Source of the DNA: Cyclobacteriaceae bacterium
GTDB lineage: Bacteria; Bacteroidota; Bacteroidia; Cytophagales; Cyclobacteriaceae
DNA length: 64,000 bases
Direction: 5' to 3'
Assembly (NCBI GenBank): GCA_028278225.1
Contig: JANQEU010000045.1
Location: 186,001-250,000, forward strand
Every line of letters begins with the position of its first letter. Within the stretch, counting starts at the first letter, position 1. Under the pieces are notes generated by a model. It was not told where the DNA came from and did not search any database. It was given only the letters and a program-made list of their open reading frames with translations. Below are positions 36,627 to 46,245 of this stretch, one piece after another. Both the position numbers and the translations under genes were made by a program.

Positions 36627-37844
36627 ATGCCTGTTAAATCGGCTTTTTTTCCCCGAACGTCTGAGTTATGCGAAAGTATGAAATGGAAGGAATGGGCAGG
36701 CTATTACGCCGCAAGCTCATACCTCACTTTGCATGATGCAGAATATTTTGCCTTTCGAAATTCCGCTGGCCTGCTGGACATTACACCCTTATTCAAATAC
36801 CGCGTAGAAGGCCCGGATGCAGCTTCCTTTCTGTCTCGCATCATGGTCAAAGACATCTCCAAACTTAAGGTTGGAAAAGTCACCTATTGCTGTTGGTGCA
36901 CGGATCAGGGAAAAGTGGTAGATGATGGTACAGTAATGCGGCGGGATGAGAACATGTTTTTTGTGACCTCTGCAGACCCCTGCTATACCTGGTTTAGCCG
37001 CTTTCTTCGCGGATATAATGTTACCCTGGTGGATGTTTCGGAAAAAACGGCGGGTGTCGCGCTCCAGGGACCAACATCCAGAGAGATCATGAAGCAGGTT
37101 TTTGATGCCGATCTCGATAATTTTCGCTTTTTCTCAACGGTCAAAACCAGGGCCGGGGGATTTGAAGCCTATATATCCCGCACCGGCTACACCGGAGATT
37201 TGGGATATGAAATTTGGGTGGACAATGCCGATGCACTCAAACTGTGGGATGCTTTGATGCATGAAGGAAAAAGATATGACATAAGACCTGCAGGACTGGA
37301 TGCCCTGGACATGACAAGGGTAGAAGCAGGACTGATATTAAAGGACGTTGATTATTTTAACGCCCTGCATGCACTCATCGATGATCGAATGTCCAGCCCA
37401 TACGAGATTTCACTGGGATGGACTGTAAATCTTGACCGAGACCCTTTCAATGGACAGGCGGCCCTGAGAAAAGAAAGCCTGGAAGGGTCCAAATGGGCGA
37501 TTGTTGGCCTGGATATCGATTGGGCGGAAATTGAGGCCATTTATGCCAGGTATGGATTGCCTCCTGAAATTGGCTCCCATGCCTGGCGGGACTCTATTCC
37601 AGTCTATACGGACAAAAGCCTGCGAACGCAGGTGGGATATGCCACCAGCGGAACATGGTCTCCCATTTTGAAGAAGAACATTGCCATGGCAACGATCCGG
37701 AAAGAGTTCGATCAAATGGGGTCGGAAGTCCAGATTGAAATTACCGTTGAACATGTTCGACATACCGCGACGGCTACCGTCAATAAGACCCAGTTTTTCA
37801 ATCCGGAACGCAAAACTTCCAACCCAAACGCCACAAAATCATGA
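36627..37844 (+). CDS. GcvT-like aminomethyltransferase family protein
   Basis: 405 residues with the GcvT folate-binding fold: N-terminal AEYFAFRNSAGLLDITPLFKY, the middle segment GVALQGPTSREIM, the signature GYTGDLGYEIWV (about 190-200), AGLDALDMTRVEAGL, and a C-terminal GCV_T_C domain ending in RHTATATVN. Enzymes of this group move a methyl or methylene unit from an amine or sulfonium substrate to tetrahydrofolate. It is the first gene of an operon; its TGA overlaps the ATG of the next gene (ATGA at 37841-37844), and both following genes encode flavoproteins. No other glycine-cleavage gene is present. Confidence 0.9.
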   Translation: MPVKSAFFPRTSELCESMKWKEWAGYYAASSYLTLHDAEYFAFRNSAGLLDITPLFKYRVEGPDAASFLSRIMVKDISKLKVGKVTYCCWCTDQGKVVDDGTVMRRDENMFFVTSADPCYTWFSRFLRGYNVTLVDVSEKTAGVALQGPTSREIMKQVFDADLDNFRFFSTVKTRAGGFEAYISRTGYTGDLGYEIWVDNADALKLWDALMHEGKRYDIRPAGLDALDMTRVEAGLILKDVDYFNALHALIDDRMSSPYEISLGWTVNLDRDPFNGQAALRKESLEGSKWAIVGLDIDWAEIEAIYARYGLPPEIGSHAWRDSIPVYTDKSLRTQVGYATSGTWSPILKKNIAMATIRKEFDQMGSEVQIEITVEHVRHTATATVNKTQFFNPERKTSNPNATKS

Positions 37845-39430
37845 GTACAAAATATGATGCAATCATTATAGGAGGTGGCCACAACGGTCTCATCTGTGCT
37901 GCATACCTTGCAAAGGCCGGCAGAAACGTTTTGGTACTGGAAAAAAGACATGTATTGGGCGGTGCCGCTGTTTCGGAGGAGTTACATCCCGGTTTTAAAT
38001 TCTCAGTCGCCTCCTATGTTGTTAGTTTGTTTCGCCCGCACATCATCAGGGAGTTGAACCTTGCGAAACACGGTTATCAGATCATACCGATGGATTGTTC
38101 TTTCTTACCATTACCAAATGGTGATTCCCTGGCGCGTTGGGCTGATCCTCAAAGATCCAGGCGGGAAATATCAAGATTCAGCCAAAAGGATGCCGAAACA
38201 TACCCGGAATTCAGCAGGGTAATGACACATATGGGAAAACTTGCCAAAGAAGTCATTGACCATCCGGCACCGGACATCACCTCACTGAAAATAAAAGAGC
38301 TGACCAGCCTTTTGAGACTGGCGAAGGTTTTTAAAGGTCTGGGACCGGACTTACTACATCTCAACACAAAACTGGTCACTTTAAGCGCAGTCGATTTCCT
38401 CGATCTCTGGTTTGAATCGGAAACGCTAAAAGCGCCTATGTCCGTGAGCGGCATAATCGGAACCTACCAGGGCGTCCGGTCACCGGGGACTGCATATGTC
38501 CTCCTGCATCACTACATGGGGCAGCTCGATGGTGCATTTCGTTCCTGGGGCTTTTCAAAGGGAGGAACCGGAGGTGTGAGTCTTGCTTGTGCCGAGGCTG
38601 CGAAGAGTTTTGGCGCCGAAATTCGTACGGAATCGGCTGTTCAACAGGTCCATATCAAAAACGGTAAGGCTGTTGGAGTCGTCCTGGAAAATGGTGATGA
38701 ACTGCACGCAAAACAGATTATCTCCAATCTTGATCCAAACCGGACTTACCTCAAAATGATCGGAGAGGAGCATCTTGATGAAGATGTCCTCAAGGAAGTG
38801 AAAAGATTTAAACTGCGCGGGAGTTCCGGCAAGGTCAATCTGGCGCTGGATCGTGTTCCGGAGTTTTCCTGCAGACCGGGAGACGGAGACCATATCAGGG
38901 GTGATATTGCCATTGCACCCAGTATCGATTATTTGGAAAAAGCATTTGACCAGGCGAAATATGGGGAGTTTTCACAAAGACCATATATCAATGCGGTGAT
39001 CCCTTCCCTCACTGATCCAAGTGTGGCGCCACCCGGCAAACATATCCTCTCCTGCTTTGTGCAGTACGCTCCGTACCATATAAAGGAGGGCGCTGAAAAC
39101 TGGCCCAAGTACAGGGAGGCTTTTGGTGATACCGTGGTGGATACTATGGCCGAATACATCCCCGGATTAAAGGATATGATCCTGTACCGTCAGGTACTTA
39201 CACCGTGGGATCTCGAACAGCAGATGGGCCTCACCGAGGGAAACATCTTTCAGGGGGAACTCAGCCTGGAGCAGTTACTGTTTCAGCGTCCTATTGCGGG
39301 ATATTCAAAGTATAAAACCTCTGTCAGGAACCTATGGATGTGTGGCTCAGGCACACATCCGGGGGGTGGGATCATGGGCGCCAGTGGTGAATTGTGCGCG
39401 AAGACAATGTTAAAATCAAGATCCATTTAA
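37841..39430 (+). CDS. PYROXD2 / phytoene-desaturase-like FAD oxidoreductase (first)
   Basis: 529 residues. The FAD-binding Rossmann start IIIGGGHNGLICAAYLAKAG is followed by VLVLEKRHVLGGAA; the C-terminal end has LWMCGSGTHPGGGIMGASG, the FAD-ribityl site of this group. It resembles CrtI-like flavoproteins and human PYROXD2, not the DAO type used by sarcosine dehydrogenases. Coupled to the GcvT-like gene by overlap, it may oxidise the methyl donor. Substrate unknown. Cytoplasmic. Confidence 0.9.
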   Translation: MSTKYDAIIIGGGHNGLICAAYLAKAGRNVLVLEKRHVLGGAAVSEELHPGFKFSVASYVVSLFRPHIIRELNLAKHGYQIIPMDCSFLPLPNGDSLARWADPQRSRREISRFSQKDAETYPEFSRVMTHMGKLAKEVIDHPAPDITSLKIKELTSLLRLAKVFKGLGPDLLHLNTKLVTLSAVDFLDLWFESETLKAPMSVSGIIGTYQGVRSPGTAYVLLHHYMGQLDGAFRSWGFSKGGTGGVSLACAEAAKSFGAEIRTESAVQQVHIKNGKAVGVVLENGDELHAKQIISNLDPNRTYLKMIGEEHLDEDVLKEVKRFKLRGSSGKVNLALDRVPEFSCRPGDGDHIRGDIAIAPSIDYLEKAFDQAKYGEFSQRPYINAVIPSLTDPSVAPPGKHILSCFVQYAPYHIKEGAENWPKYREAFGDTVVDTMAEYIPGLKDMILYRQVLTPWDLEQQMGLTEGNIFQGELSLEQLLFQRPIAGYSKYKTSVRNLWMCGSGTHPGGGIMGASGELCAKTMLKSRSI

Positions 39431-39441
39431 CACGGGTGGCT

Positions 39442-40992
39442 ATGAATAAAAGATACGATATAATAGTAATTGGAGGTGGACATAATGGCCTGACGGCAGC
39501 AGCCTTTCTTGCCAAAAAAGGGAAGAAAGTATTGGTCATCGAAAAAAGGGACCAACTGGGAGGTACAGCTGCCGGTGAGGAATTTCATCGGGGGTACAGA
39601 ACTTTTGGTTTGTTCAACGATACCAGTTGGGTAAGGAGAAGTGTCATTGATGCTCTGAAATTGGAAGACCATGGTCTGAAAACTACAAAAAAGAGACCTG
39701 AAACAGCGATTCTTTCAAAGAACGGCGGTGGTGTCCTGCTATCGGGAGATATTGACCAGTGTATCTCGGAAATATCAAAGTTCTCAAAAGCAGATGCGGA
39801 AGGTTATCGGGATTACCGCCGGTTTATCGACAAAATAAGCGGACTGATTGTTGGCATCATGAACGAAGTACCGCCTGACTTTATGAACATTGGTTCAGGA
39901 GACATCTGGCAACTCCTTAAAAAAGGGTGGGCACTTAAGCGTCTGGGGAAGAAAACCATGATGGAACTGCTGAAAGTAGCTCCCATGAGTGTTGCTGATT
40001 TCTTAAATGAAAGATTTGAAACTGACTTCCTGAAGGCAGGGATGGCGGGTCCGGCAGTTTATTCATCCTTCAATGGTCCCTGGTCGTCCTATACTACACT
40101 CAACTTGTTGTTGTGGGAATGCCTGGCAAAAGAAAATGTAGTAGGTGGTCCGCATGCTTTGATCACGGCCCTGGAAAAGGCCGTAATGGATAAAGGCGTC
40201 GATATCCAAACGGGTATTGCAGTGGACCATATTATCCTGAATGAAGACAGGGTTGTTACGGGTGTACAATTAACTGACGGCTCGGAAATCAACGCAAACG
40301 TGGTGGCTTCATCATGTACTCCCAGTGAAACTTTTTTCAATCTCTTTAAGCCCAATGAGATTGAATACTCGCTGGAACAAGGCATCAGACACTACCGGTC
40401 GAGAGGAACAACGGCTAAGATCAATCTTGCAATGTCCAAGCCCCTGGAATTCAACCTGAACACTCAAAAGCCTATGGAATTTGCAAGAACCGGAAACACA
40501 TTTGATGAAATGGAAAAAGCATTTGACCCTGCGAAGTACAGGAAGTTTTCGGACGAACCGCTACTTGATATCGCTATTCCAACAGTTTCAAACCCGGATC
40601 TTGCTCCTGAAGGCCATTCAGTGGTTTCAATCCTGATTCACTTTGCTCCACATCACTTTGATGGGGGCTGGACCATGGAGCAGAAAGAAAAACTGAAGAT
40701 GAATGTTTTCAAAACCCTGAGGCAGTATACAAAAGATTTTGAGGAGCACATAGTCGGTGAGGAGGTATTATCTCCCGTCGACATTGAAGAACGCTATACG
40801 CTTACAAACGGTCACCTGCTTCATGGAGAACATGCAGTCGATCAACTGATCACCAGGCCCATACCATCCTGCTCACAATATCGTACTCCCATACGTGGAT
40901 TGTACCTATGCGGAAGCGGATCACATCCGGGAGGGGGGATTACCTGCGCGCCGGGAGCACTCTCGGCGAAAACGATCTTAAGAGAAATGTGA
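39442..40992 (+). CDS. PYROXD2 / phytoene-desaturase-like FAD oxidoreductase (second)
   Basis: 516 residues from the ATG at 39442; it has a purine-rich GGGTGG stretch just upstream and starts 11 nt after the first flavoprotein's stop (an in-frame upstream ATG at 39394 overlaps that gene). The start IIVIGGGHNGLTAAAFLAKKGKK and the end LYLCGSGSHPGGGITCAPG mirror the first copy, but the sequences are clearly diverged. The two may form a heterodimer or act on successive steps. It ends the GcvT/flavoprotein operon. Confidence 0.9.
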   Translation: MNKRYDIIVIGGGHNGLTAAAFLAKKGKKVLVIEKRDQLGGTAAGEEFHRGYRTFGLFNDTSWVRRSVIDALKLEDHGLKTTKKRPETAILSKNGGGVLLSGDIDQCISEISKFSKADAEGYRDYRRFIDKISGLIVGIMNEVPPDFMNIGSGDIWQLLKKGWALKRLGKKTMMELLKVAPMSVADFLNERFETDFLKAGMAGPAVYSSFNGPWSSYTTLNLLLWECLAKENVVGGPHALITALEKAVMDKGVDIQTGIAVDHIILNEDRVVTGVQLTDGSEINANVVASSCTPSETFFNLFKPNEIEYSLEQGIRHYRSRGTTAKINLAMSKPLEFNLNTQKPMEFARTGNTFDEMEKAFDPAKYRKFSDEPLLDIAIPTVSNPDLAPEGHSVVSILIHFAPHHFDGGWTMEQKEKLKMNVFKTLRQYTKDFEEHIVGEEVLSPVDIEERYTLTNGHLLHGEHAVDQLITRPIPSCSQYRTPIRGLYLCGSGSHPGGGITCAPGALSAKTILREM

Positions 40993-41098
40993 AACAGTAA
41001 TCTTTCTTACCAATGGCATGTAGTATGTGCTTCAAAACCTATTTTACTGAAGCCTTTCTTTTATTTTAGTTAATTTTTCAGCTTTCTAAACAAACTTT

Positions 41099-42589
41099 AT
41101 GACTGATACCAAGGAGCCTTCCCTAATCCAATCTCTGATCCCCGTTATTTTTCTTATTGTTTTATTGTCCGTAAATGTCGGTATGTTTGGTGACAACGCT
41201 CTTGACGGCTCTAATCAGATAGTGCTCCTTCTTTCCGGTGCTGTCGCAGCAGTAGTGGCAATGAGATTGGGATTCAAATGGGACACTCTCCAGAAAGGAA
41301 TCGTCAAGACTATCAGCTCTGCCATGGGCTCCATATTGATTTTACTCCTGATCGGATCGCTGGCAGGCTCCTGGATGTTGAGCGGGGTCGTTCCCGCCAT
41401 GATCTATTACGGCCTTCAAATATTGAACCCGACTATCTTCCTGTTTGCCGCCTGTATTGTGTGCTCGATTGTATCCATTGCTACCGGCAGTTCATGGACA
41501 ACAGCGGCAACTGTCGGGATTGCATTAATTGGAATCGGCAAGGCCCTGGGCATTTCCGAAGGTATTGTCGCCGGTGCAATACTATCAGGCGCCTATTTCG
41601 GAGATAAAATGTCTCCGCTTTCGGACACTACAAATCTTGCTCCGGCCATGGCAGGAACCGATCTCTTTACACATATTCGGTACATGGCATTCACTACGGT
41701 TCCATCCATTTCGATAGCACTTGTACTTTTTCTGATCATTGGGTTGACAAGAGAGGTGACCATAGTTGCAACTGATACCAGTGAAATCCTGATGGCAATT
41801 TCAGGCACATTTCATATCAGTGGCTGGCTCTTCATGGTACCGATTGTTGTGGTGGTTTTGATCGTCAGAAAAATGCCTGCACTCCCCGCATTAATGATTG
41901 GTACGCTATTGGCTGTGGCTTTCGCGGTCGTTTTTCAGTATGATAAAGTCCTGGAAGTTGGAAAGTCAGTGGCGGTGAATGGTATGTTTCTGGAATACTT
42001 TGTAAATAATTTTCCAGGTTTCACATACATCTTTTTAGGTTCCGTTCAATCTCTCTTCGGAGATATTGCTTTTATTACCAACAATGATATGGTCAATGAA
42101 CTCCTTACCTCCGGGGGGATGGCCGGAATGTTAAACACCATCTGGCTAATTTTGTCGGCTATGGTATTTGGTGGAGTGATGGAAAGGGCGGGATTTCTGA
42201 AAAGAATAGCCGCTTCCATAATGAGTTTGGTAACATCCACCGGCTCCCTGGTTAGCTCTACGGTCGGGACCTGTATTTTCTTTAACGTAACTGCCTCCGA
42301 CCAATATCTGGCTATAGTTGTGCCCGGGAGGATGTATGCCGATATTTACCGGGACAGAGGATTAGCACCCGAGAACCTGAGCAGGTCTCTTGAAGACTCC
42401 GGTACTGTAACTTCAGTCCTGGTACCGTGGAATACCTGTGGCGCATATCACTCCTCAGTATTAAGTGTTTCGACGATGGCCTATGCACCATTTTGTTTTT
42501 TTAACCTCATTAGTCCGTTTATGAGTATGTTCTTTGCCTTCGCAGGCATAAAAATCAGGAAACTTACTCAAAAAGCTGAGCCTGCCTGA
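41099..42589 (+). CDS. NhaC family Na+/H+ antiporter-like transporter
   Basis: 496 residues with about 12 membrane helices. Family patterns include SIATGSSWTTAATVGIALIG, GAYFGDKMSPLSDTTNLAP and GTVTSVLVPWNTCGAY, as in NhaC and related substrate carriers (malate/lactate, methionine). It starts 106 bp after the second flavoprotein, so it could be part of the same module or not. Its last codon overlaps the ATG of the exonuclease gene (TGATG). Confidence 0.9.
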   Translation: MTDTKEPSLIQSLIPVIFLIVLLSVNVGMFGDNALDGSNQIVLLLSGAVAAVVAMRLGFKWDTLQKGIVKTISSAMGSILILLLIGSLAGSWMLSGVVPAMIYYGLQILNPTIFLFAACIVCSIVSIATGSSWTTAATVGIALIGIGKALGISEGIVAGAILSGAYFGDKMSPLSDTTNLAPAMAGTDLFTHIRYMAFTTVPSISIALVLFLIIGLTREVTIVATDTSEILMAISGTFHISGWLFMVPIVVVVLIVRKMPALPALMIGTLLAVAFAVVFQYDKVLEVGKSVAVNGMFLEYFVNNFPGFTYIFLGSVQSLFGDIAFITNNDMVNELLTSGGMAGMLNTIWLILSAMVFGGVMERAGFLKRIAASIMSLVTSTGSLVSSTVGTCIFFNVTASDQYLAIVVPGRMYADIYRDRGLAPENLSRSLEDSGTVTSVLVPWNTCGAYHSSVLSVSTMAYAPFCFFNLISPFMSMFFAFAGIKIRKLTQKAEPA

Positions 42590-43185
42590 TGTATCCGAAA
42601 ACCATATCCAAAGAAGAAATACAGGGATTACCGCTGGTGAGATTTGATGGTGAAATCCATGTTATCGATTCTCACAAAAAGGTAAATGGTGTATTTCGGA
42701 AGTTGGAATCAAATGAATTTTTGGGATTCGATACCGAAAAGAAACCTACCTTCATCAAAGGCCAGTATCATCCGACGGCGTTAGTGCAGCTTAGTACACT
42801 GCATGAGGCTTTTTTATTCAGGATCAGTGAAATTGGGTTTCACAAGGGGTTGAAGCGACTTTTGGAATCAGACGAGGTTAAAAAAGTTGGCATAAGCATT
42901 CGTGATGATATCGCCGAATTGAACCAGGTTTCGCGTTTCTTGCCAAAAGGATTCATCGAACTCAATAATGTTGCAAGCGATATCGGAATAAGAAAAGCAG
43001 GCGTCAGGAACCTATGCGCCATCTTCCTGGAAAGACGTGTTTCAAAAAATCAGCAAACCTCAAACTGGGAAAACAAGGTGCTAACTTCTGCACAGGCGAA
43101 CTACGCCGCGACAGATGCATGGGTCTGTGCCGAGATTTACTATCAATTATCTAAAAAAGGATACATCGACAATGGCATATATTAA
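42589..43185 (+). CDS. DEDD 3'-5' exonuclease (RNase D-like)
   Basis: 198 residues forming one DEDDy exonuclease domain: motif I FDTE (Asp48, Glu50), motif II near SIRDDIAELN (Asp106 or Asp107), motif III YAATDAW (Tyr172, Asp176). There is no HRDC domain, so it is a minimal RNase D / Werner-exo type. Substrate could be RNA or DNA. Its start shares a base with the transporter stop and its end overlaps the cupin gene by 14 nt. Confidence 0.9.
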   Translation: MYPKTISKEEIQGLPLVRFDGEIHVIDSHKKVNGVFRKLESNEFLGFDTEKKPTFIKGQYHPTALVQLSTLHEAFLFRISEIGFHKGLKRLLESDEVKKVGISIRDDIAELNQVSRFLPKGFIELNNVASDIGIRKAGVRNLCAIFLERRVSKNQQTSNWENKVLTSAQANYAATDAWVCAEIYYQLSKKGYIDNGIY

Positions 43186-43501
43186 TCTATCGGCCGTGGA
43201 AGAACAGGAAATATTTCCTGGTTTTCGAGGTAAAATGATCCACACGGATAATATGACAGTTGCATATTGGGACATTGACGCCGGTTGTGACCTGCCTGAG
43301 CATTCTCATTTCCACGAGCAGGTGGTAAACGTACTGAGCGGGCAACTGGAAATGGTGATTGGAGGAGATAATGTGGTCCTTGGTGAGGGGGAGGTTTATG
43401 TGATCCCATCAAACGTGGTTCATTCCGGAAAAGCAATTACCAATTGCAAGGTGATTGATATTTTCCAACCTGTCAGGAAAGATTACCAAAGCAAGGAGTG
43501 A
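43172..43501 (+). CDS. Cupin domain protein
   Basis: 109 residues from the ATG at 43172, with an AAGG site at about 43159-43162. Cupin motif 1 is DLPEHSHFHEQVVNVLSG, giving a metal-binding histidine set with a glutamate-or-glutamine position; motif 2 is VIPSNVVHSG with one histidine. It is a small single-cupin protein; function unknown (isomerase, dioxygenase or binding). It overlaps the exonuclease end by 14 nt. Confidence 0.85.
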   Translation: MAYINLSAVEEQEIFPGFRGKMIHTDNMTVAYWDIDAGCDLPEHSHFHEQVVNVLSGQLEMVIGGDNVVLGEGEVYVIPSNVVHSGKAITNCKVIDIFQPVRKDYQSKE

Positions 43502-43516
43502 GGAATGGAAGCCGGG

Positions 43517-44110
43517 TCATGAAGTTTTGATTCTTTTGATCCCAGCCTCCTTCAGTCGGCCAATAAACATTTCCTGATCCGTCTTTCGGATTGAGACCCT
43601 TACGCTGCAATGGCTGGTAAATTCACGGGAGATTATCTCCAAATCCGGAATTTCGAGTATCCTTTCAACTTTGGATGTGTCCTGGTAGTCATATTCAAAT
43701 TCTACCTGGCTTGATGGAAAAACAGTTTTTGTTTTGGCCTCTTTCAGGGCATTGCCCGCGGCTGTTTTGTAGGCATTGATCAGGCCGCCAACACCAAGCT
43801 TGATACCACCAAAATATCGTACAACCACTACCAATGTGTTAGTGAGCCCTGCAGAGCGGATCTGACCCAAAATGGGGTCGCCGGCACTATGACCCGGTTC
43901 ACCGTCATCGCTGGCTTTCATTTGTTGGGATTCCAGACCCAGGATGTAAGCGTAGCAATGATGTCGGGCATCGTGATATTTTTTTCTGAGTGCACTGAGA
44001 TACTCCCTGATGTCGGCTTCCGTTGCCACTGGATATGCAAAGGCAAGAAACTTACTTCCGCGATCTTTGTACGTTCCTGTACCGGCGCATTGTAATGTCA
44101 GATAATTCAA
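43517..44110 (-). CDS. yigZ: YigZ / IMPACT family protein (UPF0029)
   Basis: 197 residues. The IMPACT N-terminal domain is clear: GSKFLAFAYPV, DARHHCYAYILG, ASDDGEPGHSAGDPILGQI and VVRYFGGIKLGVGGLI, followed by a short DUF1949-like C-terminal region. The family is conserved in bacteria and linked to translation or stress regulation, with no settled function. Its ATG overlaps the stop of the upstream TPR gene (ATGA), and it ends 15 bp from the convergent cupin gene. Confidence 0.93.
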   Translation of the reverse strand: MNYLTLQCAGTGTYKDRGSKFLAFAYPVATEADIREYLSALRKKYHDARHHCYAYILGLESQQMKASDDGEPGHSAGDPILGQIRSAGLTNTLVVVVRYFGGIKLGVGGLINAYKTAAGNALKEAKTKTVFPSSQVEFEYDYQDTSKVERILEIPDLEIISREFTSHCSVRVSIRKTDQEMFIGRLKEAGIKRIKTS

Positions 44111-45219
44111 TGGTTCAGTGCATTTTCAGCTTCACTGAGCACCTCCCTGGTCTGAGCATGTAAGGCTGCCAGTCGAAAATAGTTTTCGGCACTTTTACTT
44201 TTTTTCGAACGCCTGGAAATTCTGCCAGCTCCCAGATATGCCAGACTCTTGTAATGATCCCCATGTCCCTGCAATGCCTCCCCCATTCCTATGGCCTGAT
44301 TATAATAGTCGAAGGCCATATTGTCATTTTCAATTACCATTTCACAGTACACACCTTTAAAAACATTGCCTACTATTTTGAAATAGAGTCTGTCGGACGT
44401 CATCAGGCTGTCTATGGCGGATAAAGGAAATTTCTGATAGTAGCCCGGAAGGTTTAGTGACTCAATATATTTCGTTTTGATGTATAGATTTTCAGGATAC
44501 ATGTTCATTAACGCCAACATATACTCCTGCGCCTTTTCCGGCTCCTCTTCATATCGAAGAAAAATATATCCAAGATACATATGGGCCTCAACTTTCGAGA
44601 TTATTCCAACCCGCGCAGCTTCCTTTATCTGACTAATGCCCTTGTCTATGTCCCCATTCCTGAAGAACCAGATAAGTGGTCTTATAAAGGGGTAGCGCCG
44701 TGGATAAGCCTCTCTGAAGTAATTGTATATTCCGGCAGCAAAAAGGAACTCCGGATAATCATCAGTGAGATCAAAACCTTTCTTCAGAAGGTTGTAAGAT
44801 CTTGAAGCTTCCCCTATCGCTTTCATATAGGCACCCCGATCTGCATAATACTCTGCCAGCAGGCCTCTCGAAGCCAGCTCGAAAAATATCCCTTCGGGCT
44901 CTTCCCCACCCATATCCTGTGCCTTTGAAGCCGTCTCAAGCATTTTGGATTTAAACTCTTCAAACACCTCAGGCTCTAATACCGGTATGTGCTGCCAAAG
45001 AATCAATACACCTTCCATCATGGAAACTACGGGATGATTAGGTAGAACTTTTCTGGTTTTTTCAATATAATAATAGGTGGAGTCACGGTCCATTGCATAG
45101 ATCATATCAGCACCGTTTTTCACAAACTCCAGTGCCTTCTCATTATCAAACAGGGTATTCTGCGCCTGAGAATGGGATAAAACGAGCAAAAACGGTATAA
45201 CTGTGAAAAATAATTTCAA
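44107..45219 (-). CDS. Exported TPR-like protein
   Basis: 370 residues with a signal peptide (about 1-19, ending SQAQ). The rest is helical with loosely conserved TPR-type units, for example GKFLF-like AGIYNYFREAYPR, AHMYLGYIFLRYEEEPEKAQEYML and SLAYLGAGRISRRSKKSKSAENYFRLAALH near the C-terminus. It probably acts as a periplasmic or outer-membrane-facing scaffold. It precedes yigZ in an overlapping pair; a functional link is not evident. Confidence 0.75.
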   Translation of the reverse strand: MKLFFTVIPFLLVLSHSQAQNTLFDNEKALEFVKNGADMIYAMDRDSTYYYIEKTRKVLPNHPVVSMMEGVLILWQHIPVLEPEVFEEFKSKMLETASKAQDMGGEEPEGIFFELASRGLLAEYYADRGAYMKAIGEASRSYNLLKKGFDLTDDYPEFLFAAGIYNYFREAYPRRYPFIRPLIWFFRNGDIDKGISQIKEAARVGIISKVEAHMYLGYIFLRYEEEPEKAQEYMLALMNMYPENLYIKTKYIESLNLPGYYQKFPLSAIDSLMTSDRLYFKIVGNVFKGVYCEMVIENDNMAFDYYNQAIGMGEALQGHGDHYKSLAYLGAGRISRRSKKSKSAENYFRLAALHAQTREVLSEAENALNH

Positions 45220-45329
45220 TTGACTGTTTATCAGAAATTATTGCACTATCAAAAGTTACAAATTAAACAATACTCAGTTTGACAGCAGCTATTAACCAGC
45301 TTAAATTGCTGTCGTAATTATTCGGAGTC

Positions 45330-46235
45330 TTGAAAATACAACTTCAAACATTAGAAGACTATTGCCCTGTTGCTGACAAAGTGCCTTTGTATTTCAATCC
45401 TGGCTATGTAAGGTCCCACAATTATGAAAACCTGCTGGCAGCACAGATCGTTGCTCCCGAAAACCAAAAAATTCTTTCACTTTTTGGTTTAGACAAATCC
45501 CACGCCAAAAGTTTAAGTTTCAGTCCATTCGGTTCATTTTGGTCTCCTCATGGAATTTCTCATGAGAACTTTAAACGTTACCTTGATAGCCTGGAATCAG
45601 CATTGGCCGGAAATGGAATAAAAAGTATTGAGATCACACACCCGGCTGAGATTTATTCGGATTTCATCTCTCCGGACTGGCTCACATCAATGGGATACAG
45701 CCTGGATTATCAGGACCTGAATCAGCACATAGCTCTCGATGAACATCGTGAAGTTCATAACATGCAGCTCAGAAAACTTAAAAAACTTGAGCGGGATGAC
45801 TTCCTGGTCAGAAAGCTGAAGACCGGAGAGTTCGATCAATTACATGATTTTATTGCAAACTCGAGGTCCTTTCAGGGTTTAAAGATCAATATCGATAAAA
45901 ACCGGTTTCTCAAACTAATAAACAATATGCCTGACAGCTATGATGGTTGGGCAGTTAGTAAAAATGGCCAATGGGCAGCGGCCGTGGTGATCTCCATCGT
46001 CACCGATGATATTGTTTACTATTATTTACCTGCGACCAACAACGATTTCAGATCTTCAAGTCCTATGGTATTGCTGCTCGATTATCTTGCAGAGTACTAC
46101 AGAGCAAAAAATTTCAAATATTTCGACCTTGGAGTGAGCTCCATCCGGGGAAAGAAACAGGCGGGATTGTACACATTTAAAGAGAGAATGGGGGCTGTTT
46201 GCCTTCCTAAATCTACACTTGTAAAATATTTATAG
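45330..46235 (+). CDS. GNAT/FemAB-like acetyltransferase domain protein
   Basis: 301 residues. The C-terminal part (about 130-290) has a GNAT_6/BioF2-like pattern: RKLKKLERDDFLVRKL, an AVVISIVTDDIVYYYLPATN strand set and LAEYYRAKNFKYFDLGVSS, as in FemAB and aminoacyltransferase-like proteins that modify cell-wall or lipid targets. The start is a TTG at 45330; the in-frame stop at 45315 leaves no other option, and the first ATG in frame lies far inside. It is divergent from the TPR gene and followed directly by the foldback element. Confidence 0.75.
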   Translation: MKIQLQTLEDYCPVADKVPLYFNPGYVRSHNYENLLAAQIVAPENQKILSLFGLDKSHAKSLSFSPFGSFWSPHGISHENFKRYLDSLESALAGNGIKSIEITHPAEIYSDFISPDWLTSMGYSLDYQDLNQHIALDEHREVHNMQLRKLKKLERDDFLVRKLKTGEFDQLHDFIANSRSFQGLKINIDKNRFLKLINNMPDSYDGWAVSKNGQWAAAVVISIVTDDIVYYYLPATNNDFRSSSPMVLLLDYLAEYYRAKNFKYFDLGVSSIRGKKQAGLYTFKERMGAVCLPKSTLVKYL

Positions 46236-46245
46236 CCATTTATGT

